Notes: generated by a model not told the origin, from the letters alone. Shown: positions 1 to 8,191, counted from the stretch's first letter. The stretch is DNA of 23,418 bases from an uncultured Bulleidia sp. (GCA_934757945.1 CAKVLT010000024.1:1-23418), one strand, 5' to 3'. A program made the numbers and translations.

Positions 1-1
1 G

Positions 2-487
2 TATGAGTGGATATGTCAGTATCTGCCATCACATGGGTTCACACAGTATGAAGTATCTAATTTTTGTCAGGAAGGATATGCTTCAAAACATAATCTGGGT
101 TACTGGCATTATGATGACTTTTACGGTATTTCCTGTGGTGCCAGTGGTAAAGAAGGAAACTGTCGTTATGACAATACCAAAAGTCTTATGGCTTACCTGA
201 AAGATCCCTGCTCGAAACAGACAGTTGTTTTATCTTTGGAAGACAGAGAATTTGAAATGGTAATGATGTCATTACGGTTAAAACAGGGGATGGATCTTGA
301 AAGGTATGCACATATGTTTCAGGAGGATTTTTCTGTCAGGTTTGGTGAAGTCAGCAATAAGCTGATTCAAAAAGGGTGGCTGAAAAAAGAAGGTACGCAT
401 CTGAAATGTACAGAAGAAAGCTATCCAATATTAAATAGTGTGCTTGTCGAAATGATGGAAGGGGAAAACACATGCCAAGAGGGATGA
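2..487 (+). CDS. hemW: HemW-like radical SAM protein, C-terminal part (5' truncated by window edge)
   Basis: The open frame enters from the left edge and gives the last 161 residues. They contain YEVSNF, KHNLGYW and a following GxxASGK-type segment, which are typical of the region just after the radical SAM barrel in HemW (formerly called oxygen-independent coproporphyrinogen III oxidase-like, now seen as a haem chaperone). The rest, from about LSLEDREFEMVMMSLRL onward, fits the C-terminal winged-helix part of the family, ending in a Glu-rich tail. The catalytic CxxxCxxC motif would lie upstream of the window and cannot be checked. The next gene starts inside its last codons (16-base overlap), so the two are probably co-transcribed. 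Assignment to HemW rather than true HemN rests on the short, HemW-like C-terminus. Confidence 0.85.
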   Translation, partial: YEWICQYLPSHGFTQYEVSNFCQEGYASKHNLGYWHYDDFYGISCGASGKEGNCRYDNTKSLMAYLKDPCSKQTVVLSLEDREFEMVMMSLRLKQGMDLERYAHMFQEDFSVRFGEVSNKLIQKGWLKKEGTHLKCTEESYPILNSVLVEMMEGENTCQEG

Positions 488-864
488 AAAAAAACAGTTC
501 TGCACGTAAGGTATCTCAGCGTGCTATTGAAGAAAGAAAACAAAAGGAAGAACAGGAAGCTGAACTGGCCAGACAGCAACGCATCAAAGAGGAAAATAAG
601 CAGACTATGAAAGATGCGATGATTACAAGTGCCGGGGGATTTCTGACCATTCTTTCTTTGATGGTAGGTCTTTATGGATTGATTTCCATTCCCGCTATTT
701 ATCTATGTTATAAAGGTTATAAAAAGAATGCGGATTATGGATGGCAGGGGAAACTTGTACCTGTAATCTGTATTGTATTAAATGTATTATGGATCTTTTT
801 CCAGGTAATTATCATTGTTTCTCCTGATGTTCGTCTGTGGGTCTATAATTTATTTTATAAATAG
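472..864 (+). CDS. Small membrane protein with charged coiled-coil N-terminus (DUF4190-like topology)
   Basis: A 130-residue protein of unknown function. Residues 1-50 are rich in Lys, Glu, Gln and Arg and should form a cytoplasmic helix or coiled coil. Two hydrophobic stretches follow, at about 52-78 and 96-118, separated by a short polar loop (YKKNADYGWQGK). This hydrophobic-GxxG/polar-hydrophobic layout resembles DUF4190-type small membrane proteins, but I do not claim membership. The ATG at 472 is preceded by GGAAGGGG at a suitable distance and overlaps the end of hemW, so translation is likely coupled. An in-frame ATG at 484 is a possible alternative start. No catalytic motif is visible. 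Confidence 0.7.
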   Translation: MPRGMKKNSSARKVSQRAIEERKQKEEQEAELARQQRIKEENKQTMKDAMITSAGGFLTILSLMVGLYGLISIPAIYLCYKGYKKNADYGWQGKLVPVICIVLNVLWIFFQVIIIVSPDVRLWVYNLFYK

Positions 865-893
865 TTGATAAAACCCGTTTCTTATGGTAGGAT
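865..893 (+). promoter_or_regulatory. Candidate rpsO promoter
   Basis: TTGATA (865-870), a 17-base spacer and TAGGAT (888-893) preceded by TG (extended -10). Transcription would begin near 900. The -35 begins directly after the stop of the preceding gene. The -10 is only 4/6 to consensus, so this is tentative. Confidence 0.4.
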
Positions 894-898
894 GACCA

Positions 899-973
899 TG
901 CTTTTGACCTGGGTAAGTCGTATCCTAGACGCTTGACTCGGATGAGAAGCAGAAAGAAAAGAGGATATAGGAA
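899..973 (+). promoter_or_regulatory. Possible S15 autoregulatory leader of rpsO
   Basis: The untranslated region before rpsO holds a hairpin made from GCTT (931-934) with AAGC (947-950), continued by CTC (937-939) with GAG (944-946) around a GGAT loop. TCCTA (923-927) can pair with TAGGA (968-972), the Shine-Dalgarno sequence, which would close a junction around that hairpin and hide the ribosome site. If transcripts start further upstream, TAGGAT (888-893) could compete for the same strand. Ribosomal protein S15 is known to repress its own mRNA through junction-like leader structures in several bacteria. That this leader does so is inferred from pairing alone. Confidence 0.4.
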
Positions 974-1240
974 ATGTTAGAAAAAGCAAAGGTTGAAGAA
1001 ATCGTTAAAGAATTCGGTCGTTCTGAAGGAGATACAGGTTCTGTAGAAGTACAGGTTGCTCTGTTAACAGAACAGATCGTTCGTCTTACAGACCACATGA
1101 AGGCAAACAAGAAGGATTATTCTTCCAACAGAGGTCTGATGAAGATGGTAGGTCGCAGAAGAAATCTGTTAGCTTACCTCAAGAATAAAGACGTTAACCG
1201 TTACAGAGATCTTGTTAAGAAACTTGGCTTACGTAAGTAA
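974..1240 (+). CDS. rpsO: 30S ribosomal protein S15
   Basis: 88 residues, the usual S15 length. Typical features are the DTGSVEVQVALLT segment, the RLTDHMKANKKD helix, GLMKMVGRRRNLLAYLK and the C-terminal RYRDLVKKLGLRK. S15 binds 16S rRNA at the central three-way junction and nucleates assembly of the small-subunit platform. ATAGGA lies just before the ATG. A structured leader precedes it and a strong terminator follows, so it appears to be a single-gene unit. In many bacteria rpsO is directly followed by pnp; here about 4.7 kb separates them. Confidence 0.98.
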   Translation: MLEKAKVEEIVKEFGRSEGDTGSVEVQVALLTEQIVRLTDHMKANKKDYSSNRGLMKMVGRRRNLLAYLKNKDVNRYRDLVKKLGLRK

Positions 1241-1250
1241 TTCAGGTAAC

Positions 1251-1275
1251 AGTCAGGCGTATGCCTGACTTTTTT
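1251..1275 (+). terminator. Intrinsic terminator of rpsO
   Basis: AGTCAGGC pairs with GCCTGACT around the loop GTAT, followed by a run of six T. Eight perfect base pairs. Confidence 0.9.
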
Positions 1276-1282
1276 CTTTCTG

Positions 1283-1311
1283 TGGATAATCTAATTTTTT
1301 TGCCTTATAAT
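1283..1311 (+). promoter_or_regulatory. Promoter of ABC exporter operon, probably giving a leaderless mRNA
   Basis: TGGATA (1283-1288), 17-base spacer, perfect TATAAT (1306-1311). Only six bases separate the -10 from the ATG at 1318, so the predicted start of transcription is the start codon itself. No Shine-Dalgarno sequence is present. Confidence 0.55.
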
Positions 1312-1317
1312 TACGTT

Positions 1318-2019
1318 ATGGCATATATAGAATTCAAAGATGTAAAAAAGACCTACCATGTAGGTGAAGTGGATATTCATGCACTCGATGGGGTGGATTT
1401 TGCAATTAATAAGGGAGAGTTTGTGGTGATTGCCGGAGCCAGTGGTGCCGGAAAATCCACTATTTTAAATATACTTGGAGGTATGGATACATGCACTAAT
1501 GGTTCTATCATTGTGGATGATAAACATATCGACTCTTTAAACAGTGCACAGTTAACGGATTACAGACGTTTTGATATTGGATTTGTATTCCAGTTTTATA
1601 ATCTTGTACAGAATCTTACTGCTTTAGAAAATGTAGAACTGGCTACGGAAATATGCAAAGATCCATTAGACGCTGCAGAAACACTTGATAAAGTAGGTTT
1701 ACATGACAGAAGAAATAATTTTCCTTCTCAGTTATCAGGCGGCGAACAACAAAGAGTAGCTATTGCAAGAGCTCTGGCTAAAAATCCGAAACTGCTGCTT
1801 TGCGATGAACCTACCGGTGCTCTGGATTATGTGACTGGTAAACAGATTTTGAAGTTATTACAGGATACATGCAGAAAGCAGAAGATGACTGTGATTGTCA
1901 TTACACATAACCTGGCAATTACTCCAATGGGAGACAGAGTGCTGAAGGTGAAGAGCGGAAAAATAGTTTCAGACACAATCAATGAACATCCTCAGGATAT
2001 AAATACAATAGAATGGTAA
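1318..2019 (+). CDS. ABC transporter ATP-binding protein, MacB/LolD-type
   Basis: 233 residues with all canonical motifs: Walker A GASGAGKST (about 40-48), Q-loop region FVFQFYNLV, signature LSGGEQQRVAIARAL, Walker B LLLCDEPTGALD and the switch histidine in VITHN. The sequence matches the ATPases that pair with FtsX/MacB permeases. These couple ATP hydrolysis to mechanical movement of the extracytoplasmic part of the permease (lipoprotein or peptide handling, antimicrobial resistance, hydrolase control). I chose the ATG at 1318 because the domain starts there; the frame remains open upstream to 1261, but that part is the rpsO terminator and the promoter. The stop overlaps the start of the permease, implying translational coupling. 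Substrate unknown. Confidence 0.93.
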   Translation: MAYIEFKDVKKTYHVGEVDIHALDGVDFAINKGEFVVIAGASGAGKSTILNILGGMDTCTNGSIIVDDKHIDSLNSAQLTDYRRFDIGFVFQFYNLVQNLTALENVELATEICKDPLDAAETLDKVGLHDRRNNFPSQLSGGEQQRVAIARALAKNPKLLLCDEPTGALDYVTGKQILKLLQDTCRKQKMTVIVITHNLAITPMGDRVLKVKSGKIVSDTINEHPQDINTIEW

Positions 2020-5000
2020 AAATGAACGAAACACGCAAAAAGGATATTTTAAGGCTTATCCGTAATACGAAAGGAAGATTTTTTTCCCTGGTGGCAATCA
2101 TCATTATTGGTGTTGCTTTTTTCGTCGGCGTTGCAGGCAGTTCTTATATCATGGGAAAAAATGTGGACAAGTATGTAGATGATACAAACCTGAAAGATAT
2201 TACGGTGTACTCCAATTATGGCTTTGATGAAGAAGATGTGGATGCTATTTCTCAGATGAGTAAAGTGTACAAAGCAGAAGGTACAAAGTTTGCGGATGTA
2301 CTTGCCACGTCTCAGGATACTTCCAAGGTAACAAGAGTGCATGGATATGATGAAGATGCTGAAATCAATCAGTTTGTATTAAAAGAAGGAAGACTTCCGA
2401 AAAACTCCCATGAAGTTCTTGCTGAAAAAGGTACAGCTATGGCGAATAATTTTTCCATCGGCGATAAAATTACCTTTTCTAGACCAGATGGAGATATTAA
2501 AGACTATCTGAATGTTACAAAAGTTACAGTTGTCGGTCTGGTTGATACACCTCTATACATTAATGAAACTAAAGAAACCTCTACATTGTCCAATCAGTAT
2601 ATTGCAACCTATTTGTATGTGCCAATGGATGCTTTTTCCATGGATTACTTTACAGAAATCAATGTTCTGACAAAAAAAGGCAAGAGTATGTATGCATTCA
2701 GTGATACATATGAAACATATAATGCAGAAGTAAAAGAAGACATACAGGATCTTGGCATTGTTCAAAGCAAACACAGAAGAGATGCAATTATAGAAAAAGC
2801 AAAAGAAGCATATCAGGAAGGGTATGAAACCTATAAGGATGCTTTAAGAGAATATAATGAAGGTATTACCAAGGCGGAAGACAAAATTCAAAGCGGAGAA
2901 GAGCAACTGGAAAGTGGAAAAGAACAGCTTTCTGCAGGAAAACAGACACTGGCAGAATCTCAATCTACCTTGAATTCTGAAATCAGTGCCAACAGAGCTA
3001 TGCTGGATGAAAAACAGGCACAGCTCAATGCTGCAAAAGCACAGTTGGAAGAAGGAAAAGCTACATTGGATGCCAATGCGGATGATGTGGAAAATGCAAG
3101 AAGTACTATCAATCTGTATGATACTTTAGGTGCTATAGACACAAAGCTGGAAGGTAAAACCGACGAAGATCTTTCTGATGATGAAGATTATCAGCAGATG
3201 CTGGAAACATTGAAGCGCATTATAGGTTTTGTGGATCCGGATATTGAAATTACTGATGATATGCTTGTTTCTCAGGTAAGAGGTATTATTGCCAAAGCTA
3301 AGACGGAGATTGAAGAACAGGTGTATAAGGAATCTGAGATGACTATAGAAGAGCTCAGAGATACTATTCGACAATATGATGAGGGACTTGAACAATACAA
3401 TCAGGGTATGATTCAGATTGCCACAGGGCAGGCACAGATTGATGCAGGGTATCAGCAACTGGAAGCTACGCAGACATCTTCACAGTCTCAGATTGATGAG
3501 GGATGGAAAGAGCTGCAGGAAAATGAGTCTAAAATCACCTCCTCACAGCAAGAACTGGAAGATGGTAAAAATGAATTAAGTGATCAGAAACTATCTGGAA
3601 AAAAACAACTCAATGAAGCTAAGGAAAAACTGGATAAGGCTAAACAGGATATAGAAGATCTTGAAAAAGCCAAATGGACAGTTCTTGACAGAACACAACA
3701 TTACGGTATGACAACGTATTCTTCTACGGTAGATCAGATGGCAGCTATCGGTAACATCTTTCCGGTATTCTTCTTTCTTGTTGCGGCGCTCGTGTGTCTT
3801 ACAACAATGACGAGAATGATTGATGAAGAAAGAGGGCAGATAGGCATTCTGCGTGCTCTGGGATATACACAGTTTCAATGTGCCTCTAAATATCTGATTT
3901 ATGCTTTGTCCGCTACATTTATAGGGTGTGTGTTGGGCTCCGTGCTTGGTATTCTGACTTTTCCGAAGATTATCTATGAATCGTGGAAGATGTTATATAT
4001 AGAACCGGATATGAAGATGTTTGTTCCGTGGCATTTGATTCTAGAAGCAACATTGTCTTTCCTTGTGGTTATGGGATTGACTACATATTCCGTATGTTAC
4101 AAATCTATGAAGGAAGTACCTTCCCAGTTACTGAGACCGGCTTCTCCAAAACTTGGAAAATCTTCTTTCATTGAACATATTGGAATTCTGTGGAATCATA
4201 TTTCCTTTACATGGAAAGTAACAATCCGAAATCTTTTGAGATATAAGAGAAGACTGATTATGACAGTCATTGGTGTAGGCGGATGTACTGCGTTAATGGT
4301 TATTGGATTTGGTATAAGAGATTCCATCAATCAGATGGTAAAACTGCAGTTTACAGACATTACACATTATGACGGTTATGCAAAGATTGCGGATACTGTT
4401 TCAGAAACGGATGAAGAAGATATTCTTCAGGAAGTAAAGAATGACAGTGATGTGGAATCTGTTATTTCCGCTATATCCTATGCAGGAAAAATCTCTTTTA
4501 ACGAACAGGAGGAAACTGCCCTTACACAGGTTTTTGAAGATAATGCACAGATTCAGCAATTGTATACATTGAGAACAAGAAAAGGACACACACCTATTTC
4601 CATTGATGAACAGGGTATTGTTATTTCTGAAAAGCTCAGTGATGATCTGGGAGTGCAAATTGGTGATTATGTAACCGTGGAAAGTAAGTACGGTATACGA
4701 AAAGATGTAAAAGTGACAGCAATTACAGAAATGTATATTCAGCATTACATCTTTATGACGAAAAACACCTATTCCTCTTTGTATACTACATCTATTGAAC
4801 CGGATACTATGTTTATCAAAACCACAGTAAACGATTCTTCTGCTTTACAGAAGGAGCTGGCACAGGATGAAAGGGTTGAAGCAATTAATTTCTATGATGT
4901 GACTCTGGAGAACTTTAACAATATGGTCAAGACACTGGATTACATTATTGTTGTGCTGATTATTTCTTCTCTGGCTCTGGCGTTTGTAGTTCTGGGAAAT

Positions 5001-5336
5001 CTGATGAATATCAATATTTCAGAAAGACAAAGAGAAATTGCCACATTGAAAGTACTGGGATTCAGAAAACGTGAAGTACAGTCGTATGTATATAAGGAGA
5101 ACAATGTACTGACAGTGTTAGGGGCTTTTGCAGGATTGCCACTTGGAATTGCCATACATCACTGGATTATGAAGGAACTGCAGTTTTCTTATGTCATGTA
5201 CGGAGTGGATGTAATGCCAGCATCTCTTGCTATATCCGTAGTGCTGACAACAGTGTTTGGTATTTTAATCAATCAGCTGATGAAGAAAAAACTTGCTGCC
5301 ATAGAAATGGTGGAAAGCCTGAAGAGTGTAGAATAG
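2013..5336 (+). CDS. Large FtsX/MacB-type ABC permease with extracytoplasmic coiled coil
   Basis: 1107 residues. One membrane helix near 22-46 is followed by a very large extracytoplasmic loop to about 580. Helices then lie near 580-605, 627-651 and 672-693, forming a first FtsX module. A second module has helices near 747-768, 975-996, 1031-1053 and 1068-1090 around a second, smaller loop. The MTRMIDEERGQIGILRALGY and ISERQREIATLKVLGF segments are the usual cytoplasmic FtsX signatures and confirm duplication. Within the big loop, residues about 255-555 are Lys/Glu/Gln-rich with repeated GxxQLxxG and QLxxA units, a long coiled coil. ATG 2013 overlaps the ATPase stop; ATG 2022 is an alternative start. 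It forms the membrane partner of the upstream ATPase. Export of a substrate or regulation of an envelope enzyme are both possible. Confidence 0.9.
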   Translation: MVKMNETRKKDILRLIRNTKGRFFSLVAIIIIGVAFFVGVAGSSYIMGKNVDKYVDDTNLKDITVYSNYGFDEEDVDAISQMSKVYKAEGTKFADVLATSQDTSKVTRVHGYDEDAEINQFVLKEGRLPKNSHEVLAEKGTAMANNFSIGDKITFSRPDGDIKDYLNVTKVTVVGLVDTPLYINETKETSTLSNQYIATYLYVPMDAFSMDYFTEINVLTKKGKSMYAFSDTYETYNAEVKEDIQDLGIVQSKHRRDAIIEKAKEAYQEGYETYKDALREYNEGITKAEDKIQSGEEQLESGKEQLSAGKQTLAESQSTLNSEISANRAMLDEKQAQLNAAKAQLEEGKATLDANADDVENARSTINLYDTLGAIDTKLEGKTDEDLSDDEDYQQMLETLKRIIGFVDPDIEITDDMLVSQVRGIIAKAKTEIEEQVYKESEMTIEELRDTIRQYDEGLEQYNQGMIQIATGQAQIDAGYQQLEATQTSSQSQIDEGWKELQENESKITSSQQELEDGKNELSDQKLSGKKQLNEAKEKLDKAKQDIEDLEKAKWTVLDRTQHYGMTTYSSTVDQMAAIGNIFPVFFFLVAALVCLTTMTRMIDEERGQIGILRALGYTQFQCASKYLIYALSATFIGCVLGSVLGILTFPKIIYESWKMLYIEPDMKMFVPWHLILEATLSFLVVMGLTTYSVCYKSMKEVPSQLLRPASPKLGKSSFIEHIGILWNHISFTWKVTIRNLLRYKRRLIMTVIGVGGCTALMVIGFGIRDSINQMVKLQFTDITHYDGYAKIADTVSETDEEDILQEVKNDSDVESVISAISYAGKISFNEQEETALTQVFEDNAQIQQLYTLRTRKGHTPISIDEQGIVISEKLSDDLGVQIGDYVTVESKYGIRKDVKVTAITEMYIQHYIFMTKNTYSSLYTTSIEPDTMFIKTTVNDSSALQKELAQDERVEAINFYDVTLENFNNMVKTLDYIIVVLIISSLALAFVVLGNLMNINISERQREIATLKVLGFRKREVQSYVYKENNVLTVLGAFAGLPLGIAIHHWIMKELQFSYVMYGVDVMPASLAISVVLTTVFGILINQLMKKKLAAIEMVESLKSVE

Positions 5337-5368
5337 CAAAAACCAAACTGAAACAGTAAGCATTACAC

Positions 5369-5397
5369 TTGTATTCTTTTCAAATATTCTCTATAGT
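5369..5397 (+). promoter_or_regulatory. Candidate promoter of superoxide reductase gene
   Basis: TTGTAT (5369-5374), 17-base spacer, TATAGT (5392-5397). It lies in the 89-base gap after the permease gene and gives a leader of about 20 bases. I see no clear PerR- or Fur-type inverted repeat. Confidence 0.5.
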
Positions 5398-5425
5398 GTA
5401 TATAGAAACAAGGAGGATATATACA

Positions 5426-5803
5426 ATGAAGGATTTGAAAGTATATCGTTGCCCATCTTGCGGAAAGATGGTAATCAGTTTAAAGGATTCTGAAAGTCCT
5501 ACAATATGCTGTGGTCAGCCAATGCAGTTACTTACAGCAAATACTACAGACGGTGCGAGAGAAAAACATGTACCGGTTGTCACAAGAGAAGGAAATACTG
5601 TTTCTGTAAATGTAGGAAGTGTCGATCATCCAATGATTTCTGAGCATTATATTGAATGGATTGCTCTGCAGACAGAAAAAGGATTCCGTATTGTTTATCT
5701 GGAACCGGGTCAGGCTCCGAAAGCAGATTTCCTTGCTGATGAACAGGTAAAAGCTGTTTATGCTTACTGTAATCTTCATGGTCTCTGGAAGACTGAAGCA
5801 TAA
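5426..5803 (+). CDS. Superoxide reductase (desulfoferrodoxin type, two iron centres)
   Basis: 125 residues. The N-terminal desulforedoxin-like domain carries C9, C12, C28 and C29, the four ligands of rubredoxin-like iron centre I. The catalytic domain carries the centre II ligands H48 (in EKHVPV), H68 and H74 (HPMISEHYIEW) and C115/H118 (CNLHGLW), plus the conserved Glu46-Lys47 pair. This set matches class I superoxide reductase, which reduces superoxide to hydrogen peroxide without releasing oxygen, using electrons from rubredoxin-like donors in the cytoplasm of anaerobes. The start at 5426 follows AGGAGG with good spacing; upstream in-frame sequence is the promoter. It has its own promoter and terminator, so it is likely monocistronic. 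Confidence 0.95.
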   Translation: MKDLKVYRCPSCGKMVISLKDSESPTICCGQPMQLLTANTTDGAREKHVPVVTREGNTVSVNVGSVDHPMISEHYIEWIALQTEKGFRIVYLEPGQAPKADFLADEQVKAVYAYCNLHGLWKTEA

Positions 5804-5814
5804 TTTTAAAACAC

Positions 5815-5850
5815 GGGTAAAGGTGCTTGAGTGCCTTTACTCTTTTTTTT
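5815..5850 (+). terminator. Intrinsic terminator of superoxide reductase gene
   Basis: GGGTAAAGG (5815-5823) pairs with CCTTTACTC (5834-5842), with one G-U pair, followed by eight T. Confidence 0.88.
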
Positions 5851-5876
5851 ATACCGTTGTGTCATTGTATTTGGTG

Positions 5877-5905
5877 TTTCAAAAGGATAGTGTTTGTGCT
5901 AAAAT
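5877..5905 (+). promoter_or_regulatory. Candidate pnp promoter (extended -10)
   Basis: TAAAAT (5900-5905) with TG two bases upstream (TGC before the hexamer), and a weak -35 TTTCAA (5877-5882) at 17-base spacing. Leader of about 27 bases. Confidence 0.45.
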
Positions 5906-5938
5906 TAAGCAGTTAGAATAGAATTTGAAAGAGTGAAT

Positions 5939-8152
5939 ATGGAAAAATATTGTAAGAGTTGGAATTTCCATGGCCGTACCATTACAGTTGAAAATGGTGA
6001 AATTGCAAAGCAGGCCGGCGGATCCGTTTTGGTTCGCTATGAAGATACTGTAGTTTTATCTACAGCCACAGCTTCTTCCGAAGCTAAAGATACAGACTTC
6101 TTTCCTTTAACAGTTGTATATCAGGAAAAGATGTATGCTGCAGGTCAGATTCCTGGTGGATTTTTAAGACGTGAGGGAAGACCTACAGAACATGCTACAT
6201 TAACAGCACGTTTGATTGACAGACCTATTCGTCCTTTATTCGCTGAAGGTTTCAGAAATGAAGTACAGATTGTAAATACAGTATTCAGTTGCGATCCTGA
6301 TTGTTCCAGTGAAATGGCTTCTATTTTTGGCTCTTCTTTAGCACTTTGCATTTCCGATATCCCATTTAACGGACCGGTTGCAGGGGTTAAGGTAGGTAAG
6401 ATTGGGGATGAATATATCATTAACCCTACTGAAGCACAGCTGGAGGAAGCTGAAATTGATTTAACAGTTGCAGGTACAAAACAGGCTATCAACATGGTTG
6501 AAGCAGGTGCAAAAGAAGTATCTGAAGATGATATGTTAAAAGCTTTAATGGTTGGTCATGAAGCTATTAAGGAATTGTGCGAGATTCAGGAAGAAATCAT
6601 TGCGGCATGTGCTAAGCCAAAGATGGAAGTCACATTATATGAGATCAATCCTGTTGTAAAAGAATATATTGATAAGAATGGCGCTGACAGAATCCGTGAA
6701 GCAGTTTCCATTAAAGGTAAACTGGAACGTTATGGGAAAATCGATGAAATCATTGCTGAAATGGCTGATGATGTTTCCAAGATGGAATGGGAAGACGATA
6801 AAGCACGCGATAAAGCTGTAAAACAGGCTCATGAATATGGTGTTGAAGTAGAAGCAGGGGAAGTCAGAAGACTGATTTCCGAAGATAAGGTAAGACCTGA
6901 CGGAAGAGGTCTTGATGAACTTCGTCCATTGGATTCTCAGGTAGATTTATTACCTAGAGTTCATGGCTCAGCTATGTTCACACGTGGTGAAACGCAGGTT
7001 ATGTCCATCACTACATTAGGTCCTTTATCTGATGCACAGATTATTGAAGATCTGACTACAGTGAAGGAAAAGAGATTTATGCACCAGTATAATTTCCCTC
7101 CATTCTCTGTAGGTGAAGTTGGCAGAATGGGTAATCCTGGCAGAAGAGAAATCGGTCATGGTGCTTTAGGTGAAAGAGCATTAAAGCAGGTTCTTCCAAC
7201 AGTAGAAGAATTCCCATATACTATCAGAACATGTGCTGAAGTTCTTGAATCCAATGGCTCCAGTTCCCAGGCATCTATCTGTGCAGGTACAATGAGTTTG
7301 ATGGCTGCAGGTGTGCCAATTAAAGCTATGGTTGCAGGTGTTGCCATGGGGCTTATCACTGTAGGTAATACCTATTCCATCCTGACAGATATTCAGGGTA
7401 TGGAAGACCACTATGGTGATATGGACTTTAAGGTGGCAGGTACTCGTCAAGGTATCACTGCTTTACAGATGGATATTAAAGTAACAGGTATTTCCGAACA
7501 GATTTTAAAAGAAGCGCTCGCTCAGGCTCATAAAGGCAGAATGCAGATTCTGGATAACATGGAAACAGCTATCAGTGCACCTCGTCCTGAAGTCAGTAAA
7601 TGGGCTCCTAAGTTTGATACAATGCAGATTCCTGTTGATAAGATTCGTATTGTTATCGGTAAAGGCGGAGAACAGATTGATAAGATTATTGAAGCATGTA
7701 ACGACATCAAGATTGATATTGATGATGACGGAAAGGTAGTTCTGTATCATACTGATAAGGAAATGATTGAAAAGGCAAAGCAGATTATTAATGATCTGAT
7801 TCGTGAAGCTAAAGTTGGTGATGTATTCGATGCAAAAGTAACTGAAATCCGTGATTCCTTTGCATTTGTGAACTTATTCGGCTCTACAGATGCTCTGTTA
7901 CATGTATCTCAGCTTGCATGGGAAAGAGTTGAAGATATTCATAAAGCGTTGACTGTTGGTCAGACAATTCAGGTAAAAGTCATCAATATTGATGAAAACG
8001 GAAAAGTGAAAGTTTCTGCTAAGGAACTTCTTGAAAAACCTGAAGGCTATGTAGAACCACAGAAACCATTGAGACCTCAGCGTGGTGCCAGAGGAGACAG
8101 ACACGAATCTGGTAATGTTGAACGTCGCGTATTTAAAAAGAAAGCAGAATAA
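5939..8152 (+). CDS. pnp: Polyribonucleotide nucleotidyltransferase (PNPase)
   Basis: 737 residues, slightly longer than the usual ~700. Order: first RNase PH domain (ARLIDRPIRPLF), the linking helical domain, second RNase PH domain (LDELRPLDSQVDLLPR, GxxGRREIGHGALGERAL, ICAGTMSLMAAGVP), a KH domain with GKGGEQIDKI at about 580, and an S1 domain near 625-695 (VGDVFDAKVTEI). The enzyme degrades RNA 3'-to-5' by phosphorolysis and can add tails; it is a trimer and a partner of the RNA degradosome. GTG at 5933 is in frame, but ATG at 5939 has a better distance from GAAAGAG, so I use it. The C-terminus is a basic tail ending in FKKKAE. Confidence 0.97.
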   Translation: MEKYCKSWNFHGRTITVENGEIAKQAGGSVLVRYEDTVVLSTATASSEAKDTDFFPLTVVYQEKMYAAGQIPGGFLRREGRPTEHATLTARLIDRPIRPLFAEGFRNEVQIVNTVFSCDPDCSSEMASIFGSSLALCISDIPFNGPVAGVKVGKIGDEYIINPTEAQLEEAEIDLTVAGTKQAINMVEAGAKEVSEDDMLKALMVGHEAIKELCEIQEEIIAACAKPKMEVTLYEINPVVKEYIDKNGADRIREAVSIKGKLERYGKIDEIIAEMADDVSKMEWEDDKARDKAVKQAHEYGVEVEAGEVRRLISEDKVRPDGRGLDELRPLDSQVDLLPRVHGSAMFTRGETQVMSITTLGPLSDAQIIEDLTTVKEKRFMHQYNFPPFSVGEVGRMGNPGRREIGHGALGERALKQVLPTVEEFPYTIRTCAEVLESNGSSSQASICAGTMSLMAAGVPIKAMVAGVAMGLITVGNTYSILTDIQGMEDHYGDMDFKVAGTRQGITALQMDIKVTGISEQILKEALAQAHKGRMQILDNMETAISAPRPEVSKWAPKFDTMQIPVDKIRIVIGKGGEQIDKIIEACNDIKIDIDDDGKVVLYHTDKEMIEKAKQIINDLIREAKVGDVFDAKVTEIRDSFAFVNLFGSTDALLHVSQLAWERVEDIHKALTVGQTIQVKVINIDENGKVKVSAKELLEKPEGYVEPQKPLRPQRGARGDRHESGNVERRVFKKKAE

Positions 8153-8154
8153 TT

Positions 8155-8179
8155 AAGAAGGTCCACGGACCTTCTTTTT
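8155..8179 (+). terminator. Hairpin terminator after pnp, directly abutting trmB
   Basis: AAGAAGGTC (8155-8163) pairs with GACCTTCTT (8168-8176) around CACG, followed by T residues. The trmB ribosome site begins one base after the T run, leaving no room for a separate promoter. Confidence 0.8.
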
Positions 8180-8191
8180 AGGGTGAAAAAT

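Noticed and set aside
3..200. Plus-strand open frame at the left edge
   Set aside because: It overlaps the hemW reading frame, which shows clear family motifs across the same bases; this frame has none.
1261..1317. Upstream extension of the ABC ATPase frame
   Set aside because: These codons are the 3' arm and T run of the rpsO terminator and the promoter; family alignment starts at 1318.
5337..5425. PerR- or Fur-type operator before the superoxide reductase gene
   Set aside because: I looked for an AT-rich inverted repeat of the known type and found no convincing match.
6145..6495. 116-residue minus-strand open frame inside pnp
   Set aside because: Pure shadow of the pnp RNase PH domain.
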